From: Odontocerum albicorne | Taxonomy: Eukaryota > Arthropoda > Insecta > Trichoptera > Odontoceridae | Reading direction: 5' to 3' | Length of the DNA: 64,000 nucleotides | NCBI GenBank assembly: GCA_949825065.1 | Contig: OX463842.1 | Span: 32,916,727 to 32,980,726 of the forward strand | Shown: one piece after another, positions 45,901 through 54,903 of the stretch | Numbering within the stretch: the first letter of the stretch is position 1 | Layout: each line of letters begins with the position of its first letter | Program-made: the position numbers and the translations under genes | Notes under the pieces: model-generated | Database searches by the model: none | What the model saw: the letters and a program-made list of their open reading frames with translations, nothing else | Told to the model about the DNA's origin: nothing

Positions 45901-48329
45901 TACTATCGCACACGCTAAGGCCCAGAAAGCCCCTGGCCATATGTCAAGCAGGAAAAAACAACATAATAAACTTCAGTAACATATTTCAATTGACACACTT
46001 ATATATACCACAACACACACTCCTTTACTTCATAGACCGAATATAGCTTCTACACAAATAAAATCATCCTCACATTATGAATTAACCCTTTAACATTAAA
46101 AAATCTATTTATTATATTAACTCAGATTTCGCCATATTGGCGGCATCGTAATATAGGTGATTATTTTGTTATCATAGTCCAAGTAACATGAATCTTCCAG
46201 CGTGAAGTGTTTTTTACTTCTAATAGAGCTGTGAGTAACAAGTGTTAGAGGAGCAAATATATTATTTCCTATGAAAAAAGGGGGGGAAAAGATCTCAACT
46301 TTCTTCACTTCATTTAGGGGAAAAAAGTCTGCGAAGTGTGTTCAAATAGAAAAAATACAGGAGATGTGAAACGCACACATACTGCGATACCAGTCCTCGA
46401 AAATCTAGAATGCACATCAGTGACCATTTTGTGAAATACCAAACGTTGAAATTTTTTTTAAATTGAGTGAGATTTCTTTTTACTTTTTTACTATTGTCAT
46501 TTATACTGTAAGGTAATCATGTAAAATACATAAACAAAAAATCTTTTATTTATTAATTCCTATAAAATTTCGAAGCAGCATAATGATTTTTATTGCAATG
46601 CAACTTTGCACAATAACATTCACATTTAATGTACAACACTCTTGAGTAGCTGTAGGTAATATAAAAAAAAGGTTCTGAATGCAAAGGGTTAAAACTTTAA
46701 TTAAGAAACAATTATCAACAAACAATTCAGGAAAATAAAGTATAAAAGTCTATACGCTCACCAATAAATAGTTATACAATTTGATAACCTTTTAGTTTAC
46801 AGCATCCACGGAGGAAACTCTCGATAAAATTTAAAGTAAGACTTGAAACGTTTAGCCGCTTCAAGTACTTGAGAAGAAACTCAAAATCTACATGTTTGCT
46901 AAGCAATATGGCACACTTGGTTTTATGTCATTTTTATCTCAATGCATTATAATACTAGCGCTTAGTACCTCCTTTTAATAAATAATAAGATAACTTGTGG
47001 AATGACATTCATTATAAACCAATATTTTAGAAGCTAATCTTTTCGAAAAATTTCAATTAAATACTTACTTTGAATGAAGTATTATACAAAACATGTCTAT
47101 AAGCCTGTTTTGAAAGAAGTACCATATCCACCATCACTATAACAGGATCATATTCAATATATTTGTCAGAAACACTGCCACATTTATCCTGAAAAAATAT
47201 ATATTACTTAATGGCATCAGTGTATTCTTCATATAAATATTTAAAAATTATGAACACTAGAAATGTCAGTATATCAAATATTTTTTACCAGTGACCGTAC
47301 AATTTTCAAGATTTCATTCAGAAATTTTTCAGCCTTGTTTTGAAGAATAAATAGTGAAAACTCTAAAATAATTTCAATAAAAGTATTTATTGTTTAACAT
47401 TTTTTTATCGCTCCAATTAAAATTAAATATTATTTAACAAAAACTTATTTGGCAACGCAACAAGTACAATGCTAAAAAAGATTAAGATAGTTTTGACACA
47501 ACGAATGAATGAAAAGAGAAGATTAATTGATGTTATAAAAAATCCAATAAAATATCTTTGAATTGAAGATCAAGCTCATCAAATAATTTTTTAACTAACA
47601 CTTGTAAAGAATTAATATTTTTTAAGAGTTTTACAACTCAATTCACTATTTTTGCATACAGATGATTTAAATACATATTTTTTAGCAAAGTACAATAATA
47701 ATCAACAACTTTTTTAGTGGAAGCGTCAGACGTCGTCCAATTTATTCATAGGAATATTGGTTTTGATGGCTTGAGAAACAAAAATTCTAAAACATTGTGT
47801 CTACACAGCTCGTAACAGTTCTAGCTGAAGCTACCAACATTTTCTGATTATGCTGTAACTGCAAGGTAATCAACAAAACAATTTTTGAAGAACAATGTAA
47901 GAGCATATGCACACAACCAGCGGAATAAAATTCTATTTTATAATATACTTCAGCAAATATTGGAATATGAAGTTACTATGTTACGACAAATAACCTGATA
48001 TTTTTTTCTTATCATTTGCTAGTAAAAATAGGCATGAGCTTTCTACTGCCTGTGAGAATAATTGTATTATCTATATACATTTTTAAATATGTTTGGTAAG
48101 AACCACAAAATATCTGGCGATCATCAAACTATTTGTCTGCTTCTGATGTATGTAAATGAAAAATCTAAATAAATTTTTGTCGTATTTAAAAAAAAGTATA
48201 ATCGAAGATAATTAATAAAATACAACTAACGCAGTTAGTAACTTTCAGCACTGTTGGACCGTACTGACGAAAAAGAGCATCTACATTATTCCCACACACC
48301 ACACAAATATATTTCTTTTTTATCGTCAT
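36921..48329 (-). CDS. ARV1: ARV1, ER lipid-homeostasis membrane protein, seven exons, 258 aa
   Basis: Coding exons in transcript order are 48329-48231, 47188-47069, 44817-44672, 42685-42528, 40390-40316, 37215-37060 and 36943-36921. All introns are GT..AG and all phases join. The N-terminus is the ARV1 homology domain: a zinc-ribbon with Cys9-x-x-Cys12 and Cys33-x-x-Cys36, then SDKYIEYDPVIVMVDMVLLS and an L-Y-N motif. Membrane segments lie at about 76-85, 163-190, 201-225 and 236-246, including LPTIIWG. ARV1 is an ER membrane protein needed for sterol trafficking and GPI-anchor synthesis in yeast and animals. Length is normal for the family. Introns total about 10.6 kb and are loaded with transposon remnants. 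The seven-codon last exon is the least certain part; it rests on a good acceptor and matching phase. Confidence 0.93.
37350..37510 (-). repeat. LINE fragment in ARV1 intron 5
   Basis: This stretch is a reverse-oriented relative of 9545-9700: both contain matching CTTTCCTATCTCAACACA, CATCCATACACCTTCTCATA and CTGACTTT segments in the same order. It is the end of the same LINE ORF2 in the minus orientation. Confidence 0.65.
37925..38115 (+). pseudogene. LINE reverse-transcriptase C-terminal remnant
   Basis: A 62-codon frame starts ELILDNKLRWENQL, matching the L-G-v-x-i-D-x-x-L-x-W-x-x-H segment that follows the reverse-transcriptase core in jockey/CR1-like elements, then degrades. It lies in ARV1 intron 5, antisense to the gene. 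Confidence 0.5.
38208..38300. repeat. AT-only low-complexity tract
   Basis: Alternating TATATAAATTTATATTAGTA-type sequence with local inverted symmetry. It contains only a few G or C bases. Confidence 0.85.
38310..39080. repeat. Dispersed repeat, related to 61480-62060
   Basis: Ordered blocks are shared with 61480-62060: AGGAACAAAT, ATGCTAC or ATGCCAC, CTCTGCAG-x-AACAAA, TTTCAAGAAC, TTAGAGA, GTGTATGATATGACTACGG and, later, CAA-x-TG-C-TAGTTT. Both copies are non-coding now. I could not assign a class; position after a LINE reverse-transcriptase remnant suggests a LINE C-terminus or 3-prime region. Confidence 0.6.
39165..39415. repeat. Two-copy tandem duplication, about 135 bp, ARV1 intron 5
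   Basis: Both halves contain TAAACATTGCT, ATCAGT, AAGAGAGCCTC-x-GGATAG-AGGTAGAAA and GTGATTA. They differ by several substitutions and indels, so the duplication is not recent. Confidence 0.8.
40610..42000 (+). pseudogene. CR1/jockey-like LINE, ORF1 and endonuclease remnants, ARV1 intron 4
   Basis: A 5-prime-like region (TCGGTATAGGGAGAGCACAT) is followed by an ATG at 40712 (MPKKKPKSDG), a broken Ser/Pro-rich ORF1-like stretch to about 41300, and an endonuclease start LKFYYQNIRGLN at about 41617-41655. A further piece reads FLCVALGIKQQNQILNANDR (about 41802-41861), which corresponds to the endonuclease region between the GDFN and LDL motifs. Frames are heavily broken. The element is antisense to ARV1. 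Confidence 0.7.
43562..43815. repeat. Two-copy tandem duplication, about 129 bp, ARV1 intron 3
   Basis: Both copies contain ATAAGGTCTT, GAG-x-GTTGTAC, a ...CTCC-x-GTAACGGTTTG segment and CAAATATGTTTTGA. Their divergence suggests an old local duplication. Reading frames across it are by-products. Confidence 0.85.
45190..45375 (-). repeat. tRNA-derived SINE with A-rich tail
   Basis: On minus the head carries a degenerate A box and, after ACTTGTCTGCCGATCCGGAG, the B box GGTTCGATCCC. The body ends in a short palindromic hairpin (ATTGCCACATGGCAAT) plus AAACTCGCCAGGTT and an A-rich tail of about 20 bases ending near 45190. The same 3-prime hairpin segment recurs at 49064-49095 and 63186-63215. It lies in ARV1 intron 2 in sense orientation. 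Confidence 0.8.
46086..46688 (+). mobile_element. Internally deleted piggyBac-like element, ARV1 intron 2
   Basis: Flanked by TTAA on both sides (46082-46085 and 46689-46692). The ends CCCTTTAACATT and, reverse complemented, CCCTTTGCATTC form short inverted repeats. At about 46330-46455 decayed + frames read CEVCSNRKNTGDVKRTHT and then SRMHISDHFVKYQTLK, matching the Cys/His-rich C-terminus of piggyBac transposases. At 603 bp the rest of the gene is gone. The inverted repeats differ from those of the element at 24482-26782, so this is a second piggyBac family. Confidence 0.75.
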
Positions 48330-51000
48330 ATTAATTTCGTGTTTTTAATACATAAATAATTTCAATGCAGACACCGGCTAATATGCAAAATAATCAATGC
48401 ATTTTGACGTCTGTCAAAAAACAAAAGTTTTCTCAACCATAACCAAAAATTTCTTGTAATAGACAATAAAAATATTGCCAGTTTGAAAATATAAAGAACA
48501 GGCTGTCCAAAACAAGGTTACATAGCTTTTTGTGAAAATTTTGTTAAAATTAATAATCCTCAAGAAAGATCCGTATGAAGAAAACGTTAAATAATTAAAA
48601 CACATAGAATTTATTAATGATTATTTAGAGTAAATCATAAATAAAAGGAAAAGTCAAATATAATGATATTAGATATAAATGTCCGCCTAGAAATATCTGA
48701 ACTGACATGGAATATTTTGTTACATTATATACTTATTATATTATTTTCTAATCCTAATTTTATATTGAATATATTTTTCCTCACACTAATTTCTGTTTAA
48801 AATCATAAAAAATGTTCATACTTGTGACATTTTTTTTAACAAATATTTCAACGTGTTTATTTTGTAATCATATTAATGTGCTTATTTTGTTGGTCATTTT
48901 AACGTCTTTATTTTGTTATTGAACCAGTCATATTGTTGTTGCATAATATTAAATAAAATTACAATATGATCTTTATTTTAGGTTAATGCCCGTTATCTTG
49001 AGTATAATAATTGATTAAGCCAGTACATTTATTTCATTAAATAACTTTATTATACAATGTGCAATATGGCGGGTTTATTGCAAAGTGGAAATCGACTCCA
49101 ACCAACCACACAACTGCGTTGAGGAAAAGAGTAGAATGAAAGCTTTTAAATACCATGAAATTCCGAAAGATTGCCTATCTGGGGCATAATTACAAAACAG
49201 AAAAATATAAATTTCCAAAGCTGATTGTCAGGCCAGATCGAGGGTTGATGTAGAATTGATAGAAGATACAATCGGTAGAATATCATTCGCGAATGATAAG
49301 GTATCAGCAGTTGAAGAGCTATTCCGTGCCACCGAAGACAGGGATATTTTCTATAGAGTGATCGTCAACGTCAAGATGACCAGACACGGCACATAAAGAA
49401 GATTATCAAAAAATCTATGCCAATAAGCTGTCAAAGGTTTCGGGTTCAGTAAGATTCGAGATAAAAAATTGGTTTTTTCTCTAATCAATAATGCAGAGAA
49501 AAAAATTTATTCAATACAAAAATAATAAAAACATTTTAAGAAAACAAGAAAAAAACTAATACAAATTTAACGAGGTCATCGATAGCCAGGAGAAGGAAAG
49601 ATATATTGAAAAAAAGGATGACTAGGAATAACACACTGAAATATGTTATAATATAGCCATATAATATAGCCAATTTGAATTCGCTTTTTGAAACTTCTGC
49701 ATACACACTCTTGATGAGTCGAACTCCAGACTTCAATTGGAAAGCCTTTCTAGACAAGCGATCTGGTTCGATGTGGACTATGTTAGCCTTAGCCGGACTT
49801 TTAATTAGGAAATAAGGTTTAAAAGTAAAATCTACCTGGAATTGGAATCCGTATAAAATCGAATTCGAAAAACCAGATTACTACGGAAGCAAGCTAACCA
49901 TTAAACCACAGGATTTGATCCTTGTAAGATGTTTTTATATAGATTAAGAGTATAAAGAACTCAATAACTAAATCAAGGATGCTCTCATAAGAAAGATGTA
50001 TGTACTCAGGTCCAGATTTGCCATAAGACTAAATATGATGTTGTCCTGAGCCTCCGAATTCGTAGGGACTCTGGGCCTCGAAAAAAAATTTAAAAGACTA
50101 CGATACACGCCGCAGCAGAGGGGGTATGTCCTTATTGTAAATACAGAAAACCCCAAAACTCTTGTGACCCAATATCTTCAGGATCTAGAGATTGAGTAAG
50201 TGGATCAGTTTATAAAATTTTGCACGAATTTCTATATATGACCCCAATTTAAGATTTCTCGGTATAGCTGCGACTGATTATCAAGGAGAAAGGTTTTTCC
50301 ACATTTTCACGAAGTAAAAATTATCTACGGAACAACATAAGCTAAGATCAATTAAGTTCTTATGTTAATAGAGTCTAAATCATAGTATGTGTCACATATG
50401 TGTCATAACCTATAGAACGGTCGGATAGCATTTTGGATGGGTTGCGAAATGCATGTTTGCATATAAACACACTACACGTTACAATTTTTTCTGTATCTCA
50501 ATATCTATCCATAAAATTCTCAAAAAATTCAATTTTTGTTCTATGTAAGCGTTATTCAACTAAAAACAAATCTGAGTTCTTTACCTCTATAAAATAAGTC
50601 TTTGACAATTACATAAGTCTGCTTGGTGAAGTTTGGTAATATTTTGTGGTATACACACACATATATTGAACTTAAATATACATATAATTATTAAATAATT
50701 TTAAAACAATGACTGTAATTTATTATTACTACTGCTTTTTGTATCTTCATGTTAGTTTAAGATAAGTTTTGTATTATTTGTCAATAATTTTAAGTAGTTG
50801 TATAACCTGTCACATGTTCATTTGTATATAAAGACACTGTTGTAAATACATGTACAGATATAATTTTAAAACCTTCAGAGCAACTGCTCGCAAAACTAAT
50901 AGCTTATCGGTCAGAATTTGTCCGAGCATTCAGCTCTAAGTATAACAAAAATTAAATTGCAAAACAGGTGCAGCCTATCTAATATAACACTAAGGTTTCA
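48330..51000. other. Upstream of ARV1: AT-rich DNA with LINE and SINE scraps
   Basis: No gene recognised. Scraps seen: a SINE 3-prime segment at 49064-49095, the end of a LINE ORF2 on + at 49304-49396 (ELFRATEDRDIFYRVIVNVK then RHGT and stop), and a tRNA-like SINE head on minus at about 49838-49915 (GTGGTTTAATGGTTAGC). ARV1 transcription should start in or just above 48330-48420; no TATA box is evident. Confidence 0.55.
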
Positions 51001-51009
51001 CGAACTTTC

Positions 51010-51240
51010 AAAACTTATTCAAAAGTTGATGACCCTTATAAATGGTCTTCTTCCATCTGGACCTATCCCGGGTCGATTGGAGAGCATCCGATATTGAAGA
51101 TCCCGTCCTGATTAGGTCACACCATCTGGTTGAGGTCTTCTTCGAGATCTCGTTCCTTCGACGCTTCTGACAACCACCAACAACCAGGAAATATATGGAT
51201 GTGGAATAGGCGGAAAGCCTATATGCCTACCCCGATAGTG
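51010..51240 (-). pseudogene. LINE ORF2 C-terminal scrap
   Basis: On minus, RSRRRPQPDGVT and DLQYRMLSNRPGI followed by PDGRRPFIRVINF match in order the R-x-R-P-x-x-R-W..V..DL and DR-x-x-W-R-x-x-i segments at the end of many LINE ORF2 proteins. A nearby CCTACCCCGATAGTGAGAAG segment resembles CTACCCCGACAGTGAAATGG at 9679-9698. Confidence 0.45.
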
Positions 51241-51259
51241 AGAAGACGTGACGGTACAG

Positions 51260-51403
51260 TACCCGGCGGTTAATAATACACATCGGGCTTAAACTCAAAA
51301 CGTATGAATGATAGATACGACGCTCTACAAAGCCGAATAGCGTCGTCTCTGTCATTCATACGTTTTGAGTTTAAGCCCGATGAGTATTACTTACTGCCGG
51401 GTA
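51260..51403. mobile_element. 144-bp foldback palindrome, 65-bp arms
   Basis: Left arm 51260-51324 and right arm 51339-51403 are reverse complements with about seven mismatches and a central stretch of more than 25 paired bases (51288-51312) that is perfect. The loop is 14 bases. It interrupts a short repeat context (GACGTGACGGTA on the left, GTATGTATGTATCT on the right) that is contiguous elsewhere at about 9693-9735, so it looks like an inserted foldback MITE. Confidence 0.85.
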
Positions 51404-52329
51404 CTTGTATAGTATGTATGTATCTTTAAATGTTATTTTATTGATCTTCATTTGGGTCCCGAAATCAAAACAAATACTTCAATCTGGGTCACGGCTCAAA
51501 AAACTAAGGAGCACCGGTCTAAAGTGTTAAAATCATCAGGTATTAATGAGTTAATGATTTTATAGCTTTTTTTTTAAATCAAGAGAAGAATTCTCAAAAA
51601 TAATCTCCTTTATTTAATAACGTTTTATTTTTTTGTTTTATTGGCTTCCCGATATAAATTAGCCCAGGTCCCTTTCTAAGGTACATCCGGACCTGTATCT
51701 AGTATTATGTGTCGGGTGTTTTACTTTTCAAGGTCAAGTATAAGTAACTCTTATCCCGGAACTTGTATAATGCTAGCTTATGTAAGATTAGATGAAACCC
51801 AGCAAAAACGACGGCGACTCGCGATGAATATGAGCCGAGGCTGAGAAGGTATGTCCACTGAATTTCGTTCATCGAGGGGTTATTTTGGAGGGCGACAAAG
51901 AGTATCTTTCCTTTCTTGAAAGCGGTTACGGGTTAACGAGTCTTGGGAAGTTGAGAAGTCATTTTTAAAAATCAAACAGAAGTGATCTGACCCACAAAAC
52001 ACATATTTTAGTTTATTCAAATAATGACCACGGCCAAATTAATGAAATTTTGTCAAGAGTAGAGAAATAAATCTTAAACATAGGCGATTTTTCATCTATA
52101 CTTGTACAAATACAAGTAGTGACCTTTCTCTCTATCTATTCCAATAGGGGCAAGCAGTTATGGTGATGATGAATAAAAAACATATAACATATAAATTATG
52201 ATGACAAACAATTCTGATGATTAATGAAAATCGTTCAACAATGAATGGATAATGATTTGACGTGTATTGGTTAACCGTGAAAGCTGTTGTGCTGTAATAT
52301 ATACACCAAATTCATTAATTTATTATATA
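51404..52329. other. Intergenic, nothing recognised
   Basis: Mixed-composition DNA, slightly richer in GC than the window average (51640-51960). No frame or repeat boundary could be supported. Confidence 0.5.
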
Positions 52330-53984
52330 CTAGCTGAACCCGGCCACGAGTTGCTGTGGCTCAGTCTGGTTAAATGGAAAAGAAAGAAAAGAGAAAGCAC
52401 ACGTTTACAATATGTTTAATTTCACAATGCTTGTGACTATACAATATTTTTGATGTCTTTCAGCCACTCTCAGTCTGTTGCGTTCATTCTCTTGAGAAGA
52501 AAGCAGATCTGAAGCTGCAGAACGCAATCGCCGTGCTCGCAACCGTGCATCCTCAAGTCTGGCGGCACGTTGCTCTGCTGCTCCCTCGGCATTTTGATGA
52601 ACTAAAGCAGATGGATTGTACTGAAAAAAAAAGAAAGAAAGTTAGAACAAAAACATATAAAATTACGAAACATTAAAAAAGGAACTGAATAATTTTGTTA
52701 AGTTCGTAGACGTCTTTGTTCTTGGTGGCAACAATAGCTCGTTCACTCAGTCAATCGTGATTCGTATAATTGATTTGAATATAGGGAAATACTTTTTCAA
52801 CCAACTCTTCTTTTGACGTCACAATCAGAGATACAGCAGTGTTTTCGCAAACGCGTCATTTTGACATAACATGAAGAAAGCAGTTAACGTTGTAGCCGGT
52901 GGATTCAGGGCTATTTGTTGCACATTTGCAGCTGGGAAATAAACGCGTTGTCCATTTTCTAGATGTACTGCTAAGTGAACAACAGCTGGACTTCGTTCAT
53001 GTATGGGAAATGAAGTAATTCGCCATACAGCTTCATTGCTGCTTATGTATCTTCCAGCCTGATACCGTGCGATTTCATCGATATGTATGACCGCATTCCT
53101 ATCACTTCTTTCTGGTTGCACTCCAAAAACTGCCATGTCGCTGCCTTTATTCACGTACTTACAAATGTATTTGATCGATTTAACGGAGTTACAGTATTCC
53201 ACGTTTATGTGCGCTTTGTATGTTTTTGATAGCAAAGGCGAATATGGAACAACCCAACTGTTGTCTACTTCGATGTCACCTTTTCGCATTTGTATGGTTG
53301 CTAATTTACCTCCATCTTCTGTTGATCTTCTTCTGTATAAAGGATATTCATCGTTTCCTGTAACTGTGTTGAATACTAATGCTCGAGGATATCGCTTAGA
53401 GCATTTTCCGTCTATCGTGCATGGTGAATTTGGATTCAGTGTACCGCAAGGTCCATGTATCATATTTTTCGTCACAATTTCATGCAAATCCTTATTGACG
53501 TCGGCATCGGGTATTTCAGCGCATATTACATTGTCGATTTCGTTTGAAGTGATTTTGTTATAGAGCCAGATTAGTATACTCGTATGTGCATGTGGCAATC
53601 TTCTCTTTTGCCATTCCACTGAGTACATCCAGCAGCGCACAGACCCAAACACTTCATGTTTCACCATAAGCTGTTGTATATCGTCCCAAGTTGGATTGCA
53701 TGTGAATGTAGTGAATAGATCTGGACACCCGTAGTGACGAGCATACGCAATTGCATCTTGAGCGTACTCATGCATATGACGTGAACTGCCTGTATATGAA
53801 GATGGCCAAATCGTTAGTCTTCCAACATTAGTTGTATTACCGTAATTTACAACTGCATCTCGCAAATGAACGTATTCTTCAGAGCGAAGCTTGGTCTGAT
53901 TCAAACGGATGAATATCAAACTAATTTTCAAAAATCTCCATTTCTACATACGATTTGATAGATTTTGAAATATAAACATAGAGA
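52330..53984 (-). mobile_element. Helitron copy B, structurally complete, internally deleted
   Basis: On minus the element runs from a 5-prime TCTCTATGTTTATATTTC (first T at 53984, preceded by host A) to a 3-prime hairpin (GCCAC/GTGGC stem) and CTAG at 52330, followed by host T. These are the expected A/T-flanked TC...CTAG ends. It is 1655 bp and encodes Rep but only the last part of the helicase. The Rep-to-helicase junction (CTGTATCTCTGATTGTGACG) is identical to that in copy A at 1-870. Copy B appears inserted next to or into another Helitron fragment (54030-54603). Confidence 0.9.
52825..53931 (-). CDS. Helitron Rep (HUH endonuclease) domain protein, 368 codons
   Basis: An uninterrupted frame with the Helitron Rep fold: RLTIWPSSYTGSSRHMHEYA (residues 38-57), CPDLFTTFTCNP (69-80), the HUH motif LPHAH (112-116), NMIHGPCG (156-163), and the tyrosine motif YICKYVNKG (255-263). 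In the family, His-hydrophobic-His binds the metal and the tyrosine nicks DNA. Compared with typical Reps, roughly 25-30 residues seem to be missing just before the HUH motif, and the helicase is absent, so activity on its own is unlikely. The open frame suggests fairly recent insertion. The upstream start is uncertain, since intact Helitron proteins extend further N-terminally. Confidence 0.85.
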   Translation of the reverse strand: MKISLIFIRLNQTKLRSEEYVHLRDAVVNYGNTTNVGRLTIWPSSYTGSSRHMHEYAQDAIAYARHYGCPDLFTTFTCNPTWDDIQQLMVKHEVFGSVRCWMYSVEWQKRRLPHAHTSILIWLYNKITSNEIDNVICAEIPDADVNKDLHEIVTKNMIHGPCGTLNPNSPCTIDGKCSKRYPRALVFNTVTGNDEYPLYRRRSTEDGGKLATIQMRKGDIEVDNSWVVPYSPLLSKTYKAHINVEYCNSVKSIKYICKYVNKGSDMAVFGVQPERSDRNAVIHIDEIARYQAGRYISSNEAVWRITSFPIHERSPAVVHLAVHLENGQRVYFPAANVQQIALNPPATTLTAFFMLCQNDAFAKTLLYL

Positions 53985-54029
53985 TAAAATTAAATTCTAT
54001 ATAAAAAAGATACTTTTGATATTCCTACT

Positions 54030-54603
54030 AACCTCTTTCAGCCACTATCAGCCTGTCGCGTTCATTCTGTTGAGAACGAAGCAGTTCTGAAGCTGCAGGA
54101 CGCGATCGCCGTGCTCGCAACTATGCATCCTCAAGTCTGGCTGCACGTTGCTCTGCTGCACCCTTGACATTTTGATGATGATGACTAAAGCAGATCGATT
54201 GCACTGAAAAAGGAGAAAGAAAGTTAGAACAAAAACATATAAAATTGTGAAACATTAAAAAAGGAACTGAATTATATTGTTAAGTTTGTAGACGTCGTTG
54301 TTCTTGGCGGCAAGAATAGCTCGTTCACTCAGCCAATCGTGATTCTTATAATTGATTTGAATATAGGGAAGTACTTTTTCAACCAATTCTTCTTTTGACG
54401 TCACTAAATTGCACAAGTTATGAGGAAATGAAATTCGTCCTGAGGTCATATCAACCGGCACCTTTCCGTTCCCAATTTCCAGCAATTGATGTGACAATAT
54501 CTCAGCTGATCGATCGTTTTGCAGCTGGACACGCATTTGTCAAATAGGAGTATTGTTAAGGAAATATTTGTCAAATAGGAGTATTGTTAAGGAAATATAG
54601 AGA
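54030..54603 (-). mobile_element. Helitron copy C, helicase C-terminal remnant
   Basis: On minus it begins A|TCTCTATATTTCC at 54603, the same 5-prime end type as copy B. It contains a 31-bp tandem duplication (54541-54602), a helicase C-terminal frame (54255-54536) and the Arg/Ala-rich segment found near the 3-prime end of copies A and B (54030-54195). The expected hairpin and CTAG are absent where copy B starts, consistent with truncation or interruption there. Confidence 0.75.
54255..54536 (-). pseudogene. Helitron Pif1-type helicase, C-terminal fragment
   Basis: Frame of 93 codons reading SAEILSHQLLEIGNGKVPVD, then CNLVTSKEELVEKVLPYIQI and NHDWLSERAILAAKNNDVYK. This is the segment before the last helicase motifs (the L-S-E-R-A-I-L-A motif) in Helitron Pif1-like helicases. 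It retains about 40 more upstream residues than the matching part in copies A and B, so it comes from a less deleted relative. Confidence 0.8.
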
Positions 54604-54709
54604 TAATTTCAATAAACGTTTTTGAAAATTTAATATTTATTATTTAAATATTTAATATTTATTATTAAATATTTAATCATTTAATATTCAAAATCAAAAT
54701 GGAACTGTC

Positions 54710-54795
54710 AAAATTTTAAAGCAATCCGTGAATAACTTTCGGAGATTGGAGATTTTTAATTAACGAACATTTACATTTTTATTTAATATTTAATT
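54710..54795 (+). repeat. Retroelement 3-prime tail-like repeat, copy 1
   Basis: CTTTCGGAGATTGGAGATTT plus AACGAACATTTACATTTTTA, shared with 56293-56377. The TTTCGGAGATT..GAACATTTACA layout resembles RTE-type LINE 3-prime ends of arthropods. AT-rich TTTAATATTTAAT repeats surround this copy (54625-54830). Confidence 0.55.
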
Positions 54796-54903
54796 ATTTA
54801 ATATTTAATATTAATTCCGAAACGTCGAAAATGCAATGTGACATAACTGTCGCTGCAGGAGGCGCAAACGTTATTTCGTCTGATTTATAAACTTTTTTAT
54901 ATA

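Noticed and set aside
53087..53563. Plus-strand frame of 158 codons
   Set aside because: Antisense to the Helitron Rep frame at 52825-53931, which has the recognisable motifs.
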